DNA of 64,000 nt from Halomonas sp. 328. Lineage in GTDB: Bacteria; Pseudomonadota; Gammaproteobacteria; Pseudomonadales; Halomonadaceae. Positions within the stretch are counted from its first letter, which is position 1, and every line of letters starts with the position of its first letter. A program made the translations under genes and the position numbers. Location: assembly GCF_015645095.1 (NCBI RefSeq), contig NZ_JADOTW010000006.1:62001-126000 (forward strand). Reading direction: 5' to 3'. Shown one piece after another: positions 34,689 through 43,502 of the stretch. A model generated the notes under the pieces. It did no database searches. It was given only the letters and a program-made list of their open reading frames with translations, and was not told the origin of the DNA.

Positions 34689-35642
34689 ATGCTCAACCCC
34701 ACCGCCCGCGTGCTGGCCCTGCTGGAGCTGCTGCAGACCCACCGCCACCTCAGTGGCGGCGAGCTGGCGGAGCGGCTCGGCGTGGACCGTCGTACCCTGC
34801 GGCGCTATATCCGCACCCTGGAGGAGCTCGGCATCCCGGTGACCACCGAGCGGGGCCGCCATGGCGGCTATCGGTTGATGCCCGGCTTCAAGCTGCCCCC
34901 CTTGATGCTCAGCAGCGAGGAGGCGCTGGCCGTTTCACTGGGGCTGCTTGCCGCCGAGGCCTTGGGCATGGCTGAAACGACTCCCGCCCTGGACACCGCC
35001 CGGGCCAAGCTCGAGCGGGTCTTGCCCGCCGATCTGAGGCAGCAGGCGCAAGCCCTGAGCGAGAACGCGCGGCTGACGTTGCCGGCGGCGCGCACCCCGG
35101 GCGACGAGCGCCTGCTGGGGCTGTTCGCCACGGCCACCCAGGCGCGTCGACGGGTGCGGCTCGACTATGAAGACGACCGAGGCCAGGCCAGCCGGCGGGT
35201 GCTCAACCCCTATGGCCTGGTCTTCCACGGCGGCCACTGGTACGTCAGCGGCTGGTGTCACCTGCGCCGCGACCTGCGCAGCTTCCGTCTCGACCGCATC
35301 GGCGAGGCCACCCCGCTCGCGGCCGGCTTCGACCGACCACGGGAGTTCGACGCCGCCGCCCACCTGGCCCGCAGCCTCGCCACCCTGCCCCGCGCCATCG
35401 CCGTGGAGCTATGGCTCGATACCGACCTGGAGCGCGCCGTCGCCGAGCTCGGCCCCCATATCGGCCTGCTGACCCCCGCGGAACGCGGCGTGGTACTGCA
35501 CGGCCGCACCGATAGCCTGGCCTGGTTCGCCCGCCAGTTGATCCGCCTGCCCTTCGACTTCCGGGTCGTCGAGCCCACCGCCCTGCGCGACGAGCTGAGT
35601 CGCCAGGCGGCCCGCCTGCAACGCCTGGCCAGGGCGGAGTGA
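34689..35642 (+). CDS. WYL-domain HTH transcriptional regulator
   Basis: The 317-residue protein has an N-terminal HTH_11-type winged helix (LSGGELAERLGVDRRTLRRY, then EERGRHGGYRL-like loop RGRHGGYRLMPGFKLPPLML). A WYL domain follows (SRRVLNPYGLVFHGGHWYVS), followed by a C-terminal WCX-type segment. WYL regulators bind nucleic acids or nucleotide ligands. It is divergent from a GST gene and followed at once by a strong terminator, so it is monocistronic. Confidence 0.9.
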   Translation: MLNPTARVLALLELLQTHRHLSGGELAERLGVDRRTLRRYIRTLEELGIPVTTERGRHGGYRLMPGFKLPPLMLSSEEALAVSLGLLAAEALGMAETTPALDTARAKLERVLPADLRQQAQALSENARLTLPAARTPGDERLLGLFATATQARRRVRLDYEDDRGQASRRVLNPYGLVFHGGHWYVSGWCHLRRDLRSFRLDRIGEATPLAAGFDRPREFDAAAHLARSLATLPRAIAVELWLDTDLERAVAELGPHIGLLTPAERGVVLHGRTDSLAWFARQLIRLPFDFRVVEPTALRDELSRQAARLQRLARAE

Positions 35643-35673
35643 CAGGCCCCGGGCTCCTCCCCCGGGGCCTGTC
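35641..35673 (+). terminator. Strong intrinsic-type hairpin after the WYL gene
   Basis: GACAGGCCCCGGG and CCCGGGGCCTGTC form a perfect 13-base stem with a 7-base loop, starting at the WYL stop codon. No T-tract follows. Confidence 0.85.
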
Positions 35674-35788
35674 ACGGATCGCGCTCACGCTGCACAGGAA
35701 CTAGGCTGTCGAAACTCCCCGGCCCCGTTCGACTCCTCCCTGTCCCCATCCCAATCACCTTCACTATCACCATGAAGAGGGCCCTCTC

Positions 35789-36217
35789 ATGTTGCTCAAT
35801 GCCTATCTGACCTTCGACGGCGACTGCCGCGCCGCCTTCGAGTGCTACCAGCGCTGCCTCGGCGGAGAGATCGTCGCCATGCACACCTACGGCGAGGCCC
35901 CGGCGGAGATGGCGATGCCCGCCACGGCCCACGACAAGATCATGCACGCCCGCCTGGTGGTGGACGGCCAGGTGCTGATGGGCTCCGACACCATGCCCGA
36001 CTGCCCCGCCCCCTACGAGGGCATCAAGGGGATCTCCCTGACCCTCGGCGTCGACACCCCCGAGGAGGCCGAGCGGCTCTTCGCGGCCCTGGCCGACGAC
36101 GGCACGGTCCAGATGCCCCTGGAGGAGACCTTCTGGGCCAGGCGCTTCGGCATGCTGGTCGACCGCTTCGGCGTGGCCTGGATGATCAACTGCGAGAAGG
36201 AGGCGCCACCATCATGA
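35789..36217 (+). CDS. VOC/PhnB-family protein (first VOC-DUF899 pair)
   Basis: The 142-residue protein is a VOC domain of the PhnB/3-demethylubiquinone-like type. It begins [20 protein letters not shown], with [14 protein letters not shown] and [14 protein letters not shown], and ends [20 protein letters not shown]. The active-site metal ligands typical of catalytic VOC enzymes are not evident. Its stop codon overlaps the start of the DUF899 gene (ATGA), so the two are translationally coupled. The start is ATG 35789. A fragment of a second copy lies at 32064-32168, and a second intact pair lies at 43503-44614. Confidence 0.9.
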   Translation: MLLNAYLTFDGDCRAAFECYQRCLGGEIVAMHTYGEAPAEMAMPATAHDKIMHARLVVDGQVLMGSDTMPDCPAPYEGIKGISLTLGVDTPEEAERLFAALADDGTVQMPLEETFWARRFGMLVDRFGVAWMINCEKEAPPS

Positions 36218-36939
36218 ACGACGTGCCCCATCCCCCCATCGTCGAGCGCGAGGCGTGGCTCGCCGAGCGCCTGGCGCTGCTCGAACACGAGAAGGCCCTG
36301 ACCCGTCAGTACGACGGGGTGAATGCCGAGCGCCGCCGGCTGCCGATGGTCAGGCTCGACAAGGCCTACGCCTTCGAGGGGCCGGACGGCGAGACGAGCC
36401 TGCTCGATCTCTTCGACGGGCGGCGCCAACTGATCGTCTACCACTTCATGTTCGATCCGGCCTGGGAGCGGGGCTGTCCGGGCTGCACCGGCTTCGTCGA
36501 TGCGCTGGGCGATCTCTCCCTGCTCGGCGAGCGCGATACCCGCTTCGTGCTGGTCTCCCGGGCGCCGCTGGCCAGGCTCCAGGCCTACCGGGCCGAACGC
36601 GGCTGGCACTGGCCCTGGGTCTCGTCCCATGGCAGCGACTTCAACTACGACTTCCATGTCACCCTGGACGCCGCGATCGCCCCGCCCGAGTACAACTACC
36701 GCCGCCAGGCCGAGCTCGAGGCACGCGGCGACGAGCCCCATTTCCAGAGCGGCGAGTGCCACGGCCTGAGCGTCTTCTTCCGCCTCGGCGAAGCGATCTT
36801 CCATACCTACTCCGCCTACGCCCGCGGCTGCGAGCGCCTCACCGATGCCTATGCGCTGCTCGATACCACGCCCTACGGGCGTCAGGAGGACTTCGAGGAC
36901 TCGCCACCGGGCTGGCCGCAACGGCCAACCTATGGCTGA
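36214..36939 (+). CDS. DUF899 thioredoxin-like protein (first pair)
   Basis: The 241-residue protein matches DUF899, a thioredoxin-fold family. It has [40 protein letters not shown] with a CxxC pair, and [20 protein letters not shown]. The CxxC sits where peroxiredoxin-like families have their active site, but no enzymatic activity is established. The start ATG overlaps the VOC stop. The 3' end overlaps the convergent AraC gene by 10 bases. It is clearly paralogous to the gene at 43913. Confidence 0.88.
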   Translation: MNDVPHPPIVEREAWLAERLALLEHEKALTRQYDGVNAERRRLPMVRLDKAYAFEGPDGETSLLDLFDGRRQLIVYHFMFDPAWERGCPGCTGFVDALGDLSLLGERDTRFVLVSRAPLARLQAYRAERGWHWPWVSSHGSDFNYDFHVTLDAAIAPPEYNYRRQAELEARGDEPHFQSGECHGLSVFFRLGEAIFHTYSAYARGCERLTDAYALLDTTPYGRQEDFEDSPPGWPQRPTYG

Positions 36940-37847
36940 TGGGATAACAGAACACGAGGGAGCGGAGCCACAGGGCCCCGCTCGTCTTCGCGCCACCGTA
37001 CATGGCGGCGATATTCGCCCGGCGTGAGGCCGGTCACCGCCGTGAAGTCGTGGACGAAATGTGCCTGATCGAAATAGCCCGCGTCATAGGCCACCTCGGC
37101 GAGCGCCCCGGGCCCCGCCGTCCGCTTGATCAACTCTCGCCCGTGGGCGACACGCAGCGTCCGGGCATACTGCTTGGGCGACAGCCCCAGGTGACGCCGG
37201 AACTGCCGTTGCAACTGACGCTGGCTCACCGACAGCGCCTCCGCCAGCTCGGCGACACTCCCCTGTCCCCGGCGCCGTCGCTGCCACTCGAGCGCCGCGC
37301 CCAGTAACGGCGATGGCGCCTCGCTCTGTCGCAGCCAGCCGAGCAGCTCGCGCTCCAGCAGGGCAACCCGGGCCATGCCGTCATCGATCTCTCGCAAGCG
37401 TTCATGCAGGGTGGCCAGGGCACGCCGCCGCAGCGCTGCCGCCGGAAGCAGCCCGGCCTCGGCCAGGCGCTCCGGCGCTTCGCCCAGCAGGGCAGCCCCC
37501 CGGCCCGGCAGGAAACGCACACCCAGCAGGGCCAGGTCGGCGGTGACCGCAAGCCCGGCGGTACGCAGCGAGGGGCCGTCGACCCAGGCCGGGCCAGCCC
37601 CGTGCCGAGCCTCCCGCCGCGGCGGCGTAGCGAAGTCGAAGACCATCCCCAGGCCACCGTCGGGATGCAGCAGCTCCAGGGGCTCCCCTCGCCCGGCGGC
37701 CTCGCCCCTCGCCCACCAGAAGCTCTGCACGACCACCCGCAAGGGCCCCCGCGGCCTGACCTGATGCAGCGTCAGCCCGGTGGCCGGGCGTCGCAAAACT
37801 ACAATATCGCCCACCGGCGGCGGGCTAGGGTAAGGCCTGTCACTCAT
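36930..37847 (-). CDS. AraC-family regulator with DUF6597-like N-terminus
   Basis: The 305-residue protein has a C-terminal AraC HTH ([60 protein letters not shown]). The N-terminal domain has [20 protein letters not shown] and [20 protein letters not shown], the DUF6597-like sensing domain. Start ATG 37847 follows GAGG and lies only 15 bases from the divergent AhpD-like start, so promoters must lie inside the opposing coding regions. It is therefore a likely regulator of the AhpD-like gene. The frame is open to 38036 but that part overlaps the AhpD-like gene. Confidence 0.86.
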   Translation of the reverse strand: MSDRPYPSPPPVGDIVVLRRPATGLTLHQVRPRGPLRVVVQSFWWARGEAAGRGEPLELLHPDGGLGMVFDFATPPRREARHGAGPAWVDGPSLRTAGLAVTADLALLGVRFLPGRGAALLGEAPERLAEAGLLPAAALRRRALATLHERLREIDDGMARVALLERELLGWLRQSEAPSPLLGAALEWQRRRRGQGSVAELAEALSVSQRQLQRQFRRHLGLSPKQYARTLRVAHGRELIKRTAGPGALAEVAYDAGYFDQAHFVHDFTAVTGLTPGEYRRHVRWREDERGPVAPLPRVLLSHQP

Positions 37848-37862
37848 TACCGGAGCCTCATC

Positions 37863-38324
37863 ATGAGAATGGACTACTTCGCCGCCAACCCGGACGCCCT
37901 CCAGCCCCTGATCGCTATCGAGACCCATCTCGCCCGGGCGGCCCGGCGCCGCGACGAGCTCGGCGGCGGCCTGCTGGAGCTGGTCAAGACCCGCGTCTCC
38001 CAGATCAACGGCTGCGCCTACTGCATCGACAGGCACACCCAGGATGCCCGACGCGCCGGCGAAAGCGAACAGCGCCTCTATGCCCTAAGCGCCTGGCGCG
38101 AGACGCCCTTCTTCACGCCCCGGGAACGCGCCGCCCTGACCTGGGCCGAGGCCCATACCCTGATCGCCGGACGCGGTATCGACGATGCCCTGTTCGACGC
38201 CACCCGCACCCACTTCTCGGAGGCGGCGCTGGTCGACCTGACACTGGCGATCTGCGCCATCAACGCCTGGAACCGCCTAGCGATCGGCTTCGCGGCCGAG
38301 GTCGGCAGCTACCGGCCCGACTGA
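37863..38324 (+). CDS. Carboxymuconolactone decarboxylase/AhpD-like protein
   Basis: The 153-residue protein belongs to the CMD family, with the redox motif NGCAYC (Cys51, Cys54) followed by His58 in CIDRHTQDARRAGE. This is the AhpD alkylhydroperoxidase pattern. It also has LTWAEAHTLIAGRGIDDALF and INAWNRLAIGF. Members reduce peroxides or act in disulfide chemistry. ATG 37863 follows GGAG and lies 15 bases from the divergent AraC start. It is convergent with the NAT gene (7-base gap). Confidence 0.88.
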   Translation: MRMDYFAANPDALQPLIAIETHLARAARRRDELGGGLLELVKTRVSQINGCAYCIDRHTQDARRAGESEQRLYALSAWRETPFFTPRERAALTWAEAHTLIAGRGIDDALFDATRTHFSEAALVDLTLAICAINAWNRLAIGFAAEVGSYRPD

Positions 38325-38331
38325 TCGCCTC

Positions 38332-39231
38332 TCAGGTACCGAGTTGCTCGCCTTCCGACGAGGTCCCGGCGAGCGACTCGGCGCGCCGACGCAGGACGAC
38401 CTCCTGCTCCGGTGCCAACACCAGCCCGAAGCGCTCGCGCAGCACGCCGGGCAGTTCGGCGGCCTCGATCCGACGCACTTCCGGCGCCTCGCCGGGGCGG
38501 AAGGTCTTCAGTTCCAGGTCGGTGAGCGCCAGGCGCTCCTCCGGCCCGTTGTACTGGGCCACGATACGCCGAACGAAGGGCGAGGCCGGATGATGGGAGA
38601 CATGATAGTTGTGATCCGCGTAATCGACCCGGTAATAGGGCTCGTCACTGAACTGGTAGAGGTTGAACCAACCATCGTGGCGCTTGTAGCGCAGCAGCCA
38701 GAGCCCCAGCGGCGAGCGCTCCATCCGGTACTGCCAGGGGCCATGGCGCACCTCGCTACCCGCCGCCAGCGGCACCGGCTCGCGCGGCCCGACATTGCCG
38801 ACCCCGACATCGACCAGCCAGTCGCGTCCCGCCAGGCTCACCACCAGCATGGTATGGCCGACGGCGGTCATCTTGCGCTCGTCATCGCCCATCAGCATCC
38901 ACGCGCTGCGCCCCTCGACCCGGAAGCCGAGCCGATCCAGTACCGTGGCGAACAGGGTGTTCTGCTCGTGGCAGTAGCCGCCACGCCGGCGCCGCACCAG
39001 CTTGTCCTGCAGGCTGTCGATGTCGAGCCGGATCTCGCCACCGGTGACGATCTCCAGGTTCTCGAAGGGCACCGCCGCGAGATGCGCCCGCTGCAGGGCG
39101 CGCAGCGTCTCCAGGCTGGGCGTCAGTGGCCCTTGGTAGTCGATGCGTGCCAGATAGGCCGCGAGATCGAGAGGCGACGCTTCCCAGGAAGTCGACTCAT
39201 GGGGGGGATGCGAGGATAGGGTGACGTTCAT
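38332..39231 (-). CDS. Arylamine N-acetyltransferase
   Basis: The 299-residue protein has the NAT catalytic triad in the family order: Cys87 in RRGGYCHEQ, His126 in VGHTMLVV and Asp141 in WLVDVGVGN. NATs transfer acetyl from acetyl-CoA to arylamines, arylhydrazines or arylhydroxylamines. The N-terminal leader (MNVTLSSHPPHESTSW) is longer than usual, but the frame offers no better start. It lies convergent with the AhpD-like gene. The length fits the bacterial family of about 280 residues. Confidence 0.93.
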   Translation of the reverse strand: MNVTLSSHPPHESTSWEASPLDLAAYLARIDYQGPLTPSLETLRALQRAHLAAVPFENLEIVTGGEIRLDIDSLQDKLVRRRRGGYCHEQNTLFATVLDRLGFRVEGRSAWMLMGDDERKMTAVGHTMLVVSLAGRDWLVDVGVGNVGPREPVPLAAGSEVRHGPWQYRMERSPLGLWLLRYKRHDGWFNLYQFSDEPYYRVDYADHNYHVSHHPASPFVRRIVAQYNGPEERLALTDLELKTFRPGEAPEVRRIEAAELPGVLRERFGLVLAPEQEVVLRRRAESLAGTSSEGEQLGT

Positions 39232-39476
39232 GGGCTGGACTCCTTGGCCGAGCGGCCCCTGGCCGCGGTGTGCGTGATGCCCTCCGAGGGCAACCTTGCA
39301 GCGCAGGCTAATAGCTCAAGCCAACTTCAGGTAAAGAAGGAACTCCCCTATCGACCCCATAGCCACCGCCGATGTCTCCTTGCGACGTAATCGTCGGTGG
39401 TGACATATTGAGTGATCGACACTGGCATCACGACACGGGCCATTCCGTGCGTGCATCATGCGCGAGAGGAGAGCAG

Positions 39477-39968
39477 GTGCACCGAGAAGCGACTCAATGG
39501 ATCGTCAGCCTATTGAAGAAAAGGCAGATCCCCTTTCTGGTCTGTGGGGGACTCGCGGCGAGGGGGTATGGTGCCACTCGCGCCCTGAACGATATCGACC
39601 TTTTCGTACCGGGAGAACACTTCGATGCCGTGGTCGAGGCCGGTCAGGCATTCATCTCCAAGCCGGCCAGGCATTATCGGGAAGCGGGCTGGGATCTGAC
39701 CTACGTTCAGTTCAAGCATTCGGGAATCAAGATCGAGGTCGGCAGTGCCCATGACCCACGCATCTTCGATACTCACCGGCAGGAGTGGGTCGCGCTCGAG
39801 ATCGATTTCTCTCGCTATCGGACGGTCAGGCTGCTGGGGATGGAGCTTCCCCTGATGCTCGATGAAGACTTGATTCGCTACAAGTCCGCGCTCTCCAGGC
39901 CGGTGGATCTCGAGGATATTCGCGCCATAAGGAGTGCTTCGGTGTCACTCGGGACGCCTCCCATCTAG
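39477..39968 (+). CDS. Nucleotidyltransferase-fold protein, upstream partner of Nmad3-like gene
   Basis: The 163-residue protein has the nucleotidyltransferase core: the glycine pair in VCGGLAARGYGATRALNDID, where DID supplies two of the acidic metal ligands, and IKIEVGSAHDP with a later acidic strand (EVG). GTG 39477 is chosen because GAGAGGAGAGCAG lies immediately upstream; the frame is open to 39372 but without a signal. It precedes the Nmad3-like gene by 34 bases on the same strand and is likely co-transcribed. It resembles small MNT-like or AbiEii-like nucleotidyltransferases, but the target (tRNA, protein or DNA) is unknown. GC content is lower than its neighbours. Confidence 0.7.
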   Translation: MHREATQWIVSLLKKRQIPFLVCGGLAARGYGATRALNDIDLFVPGEHFDAVVEAGQAFISKPARHYREAGWDLTYVQFKHSGIKIEVGSAHDPRIFDTHRQEWVALEIDFSRYRTVRLLGMELPLMLDEDLIRYKSALSRPVDLEDIRAIRSASVSLGTPPI

Positions 39969-40002
39969 CGACTCGCTGTCCCTTATCACCGGAGAGAATG
40001 GC

Positions 40003-40872
40003 ATGAAGCTGATCCTCAGCCGCAAGGGCTTCGACTCCTCCGCCGGGGGCGTGCCCAATCCCCTCTTCCCCGATGGCCGGCTGCTCGCCCTGCCCATTCC
40101 GGATGGCCGGTCGCGCATTCGCTACCGGGATATCGCCTATGACGGGGGCTCCCTCGTCGACCTGGTCGCGCCCCTCACCCGGGGCAAAATCACTCAAGAC
40201 GATGGCGCCCATCTCGATCCCGACCTGATCGACAAAATGCTGCCCCGCCGCCCGGGCTGGCGACCGATCTTCGGGCAGGCCGGCCCGGCCCAGGGTCATC
40301 TGCGCAACCAGGGCGTCGGGCCGGGGGATCTGTTCCTGTTCTTCGGGCTCTTCAGGCGCGTCGAGCGCCATGCCGGCACCTGGCGCTGGGCACCCGACGC
40401 CCGCCCCCGCCATATCATCTGGGGCTGGTTGCAGGTCGACTCGATCCTGCCGGTCGACGAAGCACGCTCTCCGGAGTACGCCTGGGCCCATTATCACCCC
40501 CACTTCCAGCGGCAAGGCGAGCCCAACAATGTGCTCTACCTGGCCCGCCAGCGCCTCGCCCTACCAGGGCTCGACGCAGAGCTCCCCGGCGCCGGGATCT
40601 TTCCGCGCTTCGCACCGGAGCGGCAGTTGAGCGCCCCGGAGGCGGACAAGGTATCCCAATGGCGACTGCCCGCCTGGTGCTATCCGCAAGGCAACCGCAC
40701 GCCGCTGAGCTACCACGCCAACCGACAGCGCTGGCGAAAACACGCCGACCATGTCGAGCTGAAGGCGGCGGCCCGCGGTCAGGAATTCGTGCTCGATGGA
40801 AACGAGTACCCGCAGGCCTGGCCCTGGGTACGCGAGCTGATCCGGGCCAAAGCGACGACAAACCATTCCTAG
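40003..40872 (+). CDS. Nmad3-like (nucleotide modification associated domain 3) protein
   Basis: The 289-residue protein opens KLILSRKGFDSSAGGVPNPL and continues with FPDGRLLALPIPDGRSRIRY, the start pattern of the family described as nucleotide modification associated domain 3. It has DLFLFFGLFRRVERHAGTWR, RHIIWGWLQVDSILP and YHANRQRWRKHADHVELKAA. Nmad proteins were named for their association with DNA-modification genes, but no activity is proven. ATG 40003 follows GGAGAG. It follows the nucleotidyltransferase gene by 34 bases. The family call rests on pattern recall. Confidence 0.65.
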   Translation: MKLILSRKGFDSSAGGVPNPLFPDGRLLALPIPDGRSRIRYRDIAYDGGSLVDLVAPLTRGKITQDDGAHLDPDLIDKMLPRRPGWRPIFGQAGPAQGHLRNQGVGPGDLFLFFGLFRRVERHAGTWRWAPDARPRHIIWGWLQVDSILPVDEARSPEYAWAHYHPHFQRQGEPNNVLYLARQRLALPGLDAELPGAGIFPRFAPERQLSAPEADKVSQWRLPAWCYPQGNRTPLSYHANRQRWRKHADHVELKAAARGQEFVLDGNEYPQAWPWVRELIRAKATTNHS

Positions 40873-40903
40873 CCATGCACTCGCGAGCTGGGCATGGGAC
40901 GGC

Positions 40904-41878
40904 TCACTCCCGATCCGGGATCAGGCGCCGCCCCAGGCTGACCACCTCGTCCTGGACATAGCCCAGGGCCCGGTAGAAGGCCAATACCTCGGCGTTGCCG
41001 GCACGCACCTGGAGGTTCAGCTTGGCGCAGCCCCGCGCCGCCAGGCGGGCCTCGACCTCCGCCATCAGCCGCCGGCCATGGCCGGCACCACGATGTTCGG
41101 GCGCCACCGCCAGGTAGTAGACCCAGCCCCGGTGGCCGTCGTAGCCCGCCATGACGCTGGCCATCACCGCCCCATCGCACTCGCCCACCAGGAACAGTTC
41201 CGGCTGTTCCGCCAGCTTGCGAGCGATATCCCGGCGCGGATCGTTCCAGGGCCGGATCAGGCCACAGGCTTCCCAGAGGCGGATCACCGCCGCCTCGTCC
41301 TCGGGACGATAGCCGCGAATCGTCATGCGCCTGCCTCCTGCCCCCGAGGGGCTTGCCGTCCCGCACCAGGCCGCCGCCGTCAGACGATAGAGCCGTACTT
41401 CTCGATCATGAAAAGAGGTCGCTACGCAGTCCCGGAAACCGGCCTTCTCGACGACCCGCCGCGAGGCCCCGTGCGCCGGCTCGACAATGGCCACCAACGA
41501 GGCCAGTCGATGCGCGGTAAAACCCAGCGCCACCGCCTGCCGCGCCGCCTCCGTGGCCAGGCCGTGCCCCCAGAAACGGGTCGCCAGGCGGTAGCCGAGC
41601 TGCACCTCCCGACGGCCATCGATGGTGTCATGGCTCAGGCCACAGAAGCCCGCCAGTTCCCCGCTGGCCTTGTCGACCAGCGCCCAGGGGCCCAGGCCGT
41701 GCTCGGCATAGGAGGCCCGGCACCAGGCGATAAAACGCCGCGTCTGCGCCTCGTCATGGACGCCCCCCAGCGAATAGCGCATCACCTCGGGGTCGGCGAG
41801 GATCGCCGCCAGGGCCGGTACATCGCCGTTATCGAGCTCGCGCAGCCGTAGCCGCGGTGTCTGTGCTATCTCCATCAC
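40904..41878 (-). CDS. Tandem GNAT acetyltransferase fusion (read-through of two genes)
   Basis: One 324-residue frame contains two complete GNAT domains. The first (residues 1-165) is RimJ/RimL-like, with VQLGYRLATRFWGHGLATEA and VVEKAGF. The second (185-324) is YpeA-like, with YYLAVAPEHRGAGHGRRLMA, LNLQVRAGNAEVLAFYRALG and the YpeA C-terminus. The linker (about 166-184, AAAWCGTASPSGAGGRR) looks like intergenic sequence. Met185 (base 41326) has a strong ribosome-binding site, AGGAGG, nine bases upstream. So the second protein can be made separately, and the first probably lost its own stop codon. Confidence 0.85.
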   Translation of the reverse strand: MMEIAQTPRLRLRELDNGDVPALAAILADPEVMRYSLGGVHDEAQTRRFIAWCRASYAEHGLGPWALVDKASGELAGFCGLSHDTIDGRREVQLGYRLATRFWGHGLATEAARQAVALGFTAHRLASLVAIVEPAHGASRRVVEKAGFRDCVATSFHDREVRLYRLTAAAWCGTASPSGAGGRRMTIRGYRPEDEAAVIRLWEACGLIRPWNDPRRDIARKLAEQPELFLVGECDGAVMASVMAGYDGHRGWVYYLAVAPEHRGAGHGRRLMAEVEARLAARGCAKLNLQVRAGNAEVLAFYRALGYVQDEVVSLGRRLIPDRE

Positions 41879-41914
41879 GCTCTCCTTGCGTCGGTGGGGG
41901 AATCCCCGACCCGG

Positions 41915-42403
41915 TTACTCCGCTTCCAGGCCGTCGAGCAGCTTGCCGAGCAACCGGCTCAGGGTCTCCTGCTCCTCGCGGCTCAGGGCAGCGAGCAGAT
42001 GCGCCTCGTTCTCCACATGCCGGGGAATCAGCCGATTCATCAGCGCGAGCCCCTCCTCCGTCAGCGAGACCAGTACGCCGCGCCGGTCCTCGGGGTTGGG
42101 CGAGCGCCGAATCCAGCCCGCCCGCTCCAGGCGGTCCAGGCGATTGGTCATGCCCCCCGAGGAGATCATCAGCGCCTCGAACAGCTGGGTGGGCGTCAGC
42201 GCATAGGGAGCCCCGGCGCGGCGCAGCGAGGCCAGCACATCGAACTCCCCCGCCTGCAGGTCATGCGCCTTGAAGAAGGCGTTCAGCCGCCCCTGGGTGA
42301 TCAACTGGCTGGTCTTCAGATAGCCCACCACCTCCATGGGCAAGAGGTCCAGCTCGGGCAGCTCCCGCTGCCACTGGCTCACCGCCTGTTTCACTCGGTT
42401 CAT
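41915..42403 (-). CDS. MarR-family transcriptional regulator
   Basis: The 162-residue protein has a MarR winged HTH (LTPTQLFEALMISSGGMTNR, then LERAGWIRRSPNPEDRRGVL with the DRR wing) and helical dimerisation ends. It is divergent from an EamA transporter with a palindrome between them and probably represses that gene and itself. The ligand is unknown. Confidence 0.9.
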   Translation of the reverse strand: MNRVKQAVSQWQRELPELDLLPMEVVGYLKTSQLITQGRLNAFFKAHDLQAGEFDVLASLRRAGAPYALTPTQLFEALMISSGGMTNRLDRLERAGWIRRSPNPEDRRGVLVSLTEEGLALMNRLIPRHVENEAHLLAALSREEQETLSRLLGKLLDGLEAE

Positions 42404-42466
42404 CGATCGGCCTCGCCACCATTGCCAACTATTAATCTCTACACTAAGATACTTTTAACAAAGTCA

Positions 42467-42478
42467 CTCGATATCGAG
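42467..42478. promoter_or_regulatory. 12-bp palindrome between MarR and EamA genes
   Basis: CTCGATATCGAG is a perfect palindrome in the 106-base divergent region. Direct repeats of GATACTTT flank it (about 42448 and 42478). It is a candidate MarR operator. Confidence 0.55.
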
Positions 42479-42509
42479 ATACTTTATCATGAGCTATAGG
42501 AGCCGAATG

Positions 42510-43469
42510 ATGACCAAGGTTACCGCCCCGCGCAAGGGATCCCCCCGCCCCGGCCTCCGGGCGCTCGGCTGCCTGCTGCTGGTGGGCAGCTTCCTCGCCC
42601 TGTCGCTGACGGTCGCCAAGCTGGCCGACGATGCCGGCGCCCCGCGGGTCAGCTTCCTGATGGTCGCCATGGCCGGCGCCGGCCTGGTGCTGATGGGCCT
42701 CGCCGCGCTACGCCAGCGGCCCCTGGCCTTCAACCGCCGCACCCTGGAGTATGCCCTGGTGGCCGGCGCCCTGCTGGCCCTGCCCAATGCCTTGGCCTTC
42801 GTGGCCATCCGCCATGTGGGCGCGGGCTTTATCTCGCTGAGCTTCGCCTTCCCGATCCTGATCACCTGGGTGCTGGCCGTCGGCCTGAAGCTCGAGCGCC
42901 TGCGGCCGCTGCGCCTCACGGGAGTGATCCTGGGGCTCGGCGGCGGCCTGGTGCTGGCCGCCGCCAAGTTCGGTGGAATGCAGGCCGCCCCGGGCTGGGC
43001 CCTGCTGGTGATGGCCATGCCACTGGTGATCGCCCTCGGCAATATCTACCGCACCCTGCGCTGGCCCGAGGGCGGCTCGCCGCTCTTCCTGGCGGCGCTG
43101 ATGCTGCTCGGCGGCGCCGTCACCCTGCTGCCCCTGTCGCTGGCCCTCGAGCCCGGCCAGCTGCCAGAGCTGTTCAGCCGCGAGGCCGTGCTGCGGCTGC
43201 TGGCGGTGGAGATCACGGTCTTCACGGTGCTCTACCTCTTCTATTTCGTGCTCCAGAAGCTCGCCGGCCCCGTCTACCTGAGCCAGATCGGTGCGGTGGC
43301 GGCGGTAGTGGGCACCCTGATCGCGGTGCTGGCACTCGGCGAGGCCCCGCCCCCCAACCTGGGCCTGGCCGCCCTGCTGGTGATCGCCGGCAGCCTGCTG
43401 TTCCAGCGGGGCGGCCGGGCCGCGACTCACGACGTGCGGTCGACAAACGCTCATCCAGCGTCTACCTAG
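42510..43469 (+). CDS. EamA/DMT-family transporter
   Basis: The 319-residue protein has about ten helices in two EamA repeats, with RRTLEYALVAGALLALPNAL, AFVAIRHVGAGFISLSFAFP and, in the second half, YLSQIGAVAAVVGTLIAVLA. ATG 42510 is chosen for its 7-base spacing from AGGAG; ATG 42507 is also possible. It is divergent from the MarR gene. The substrate is unknown. It lies 33 bases before the second VOC-DUF899 pair, so it may be the first gene of that transcript. Confidence 0.88.
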   Translation: MTKVTAPRKGSPRPGLRALGCLLLVGSFLALSLTVAKLADDAGAPRVSFLMVAMAGAGLVLMGLAALRQRPLAFNRRTLEYALVAGALLALPNALAFVAIRHVGAGFISLSFAFPILITWVLAVGLKLERLRPLRLTGVILGLGGGLVLAAAKFGGMQAAPGWALLVMAMPLVIALGNIYRTLRWPEGGSPLFLAALMLLGGAVTLLPLSLALEPGQLPELFSREAVLRLLAVEITVFTVLYLFYFVLQKLAGPVYLSQIGAVAAVVGTLIAVLALGEAPPPNLGLAALLVIAGSLLFQRGGRAATHDVRSTNAHPAST

Positions 43470-43502
43470 AAGAGAACCCCATACACCGGCCTGGGAGGCC
43501 CC

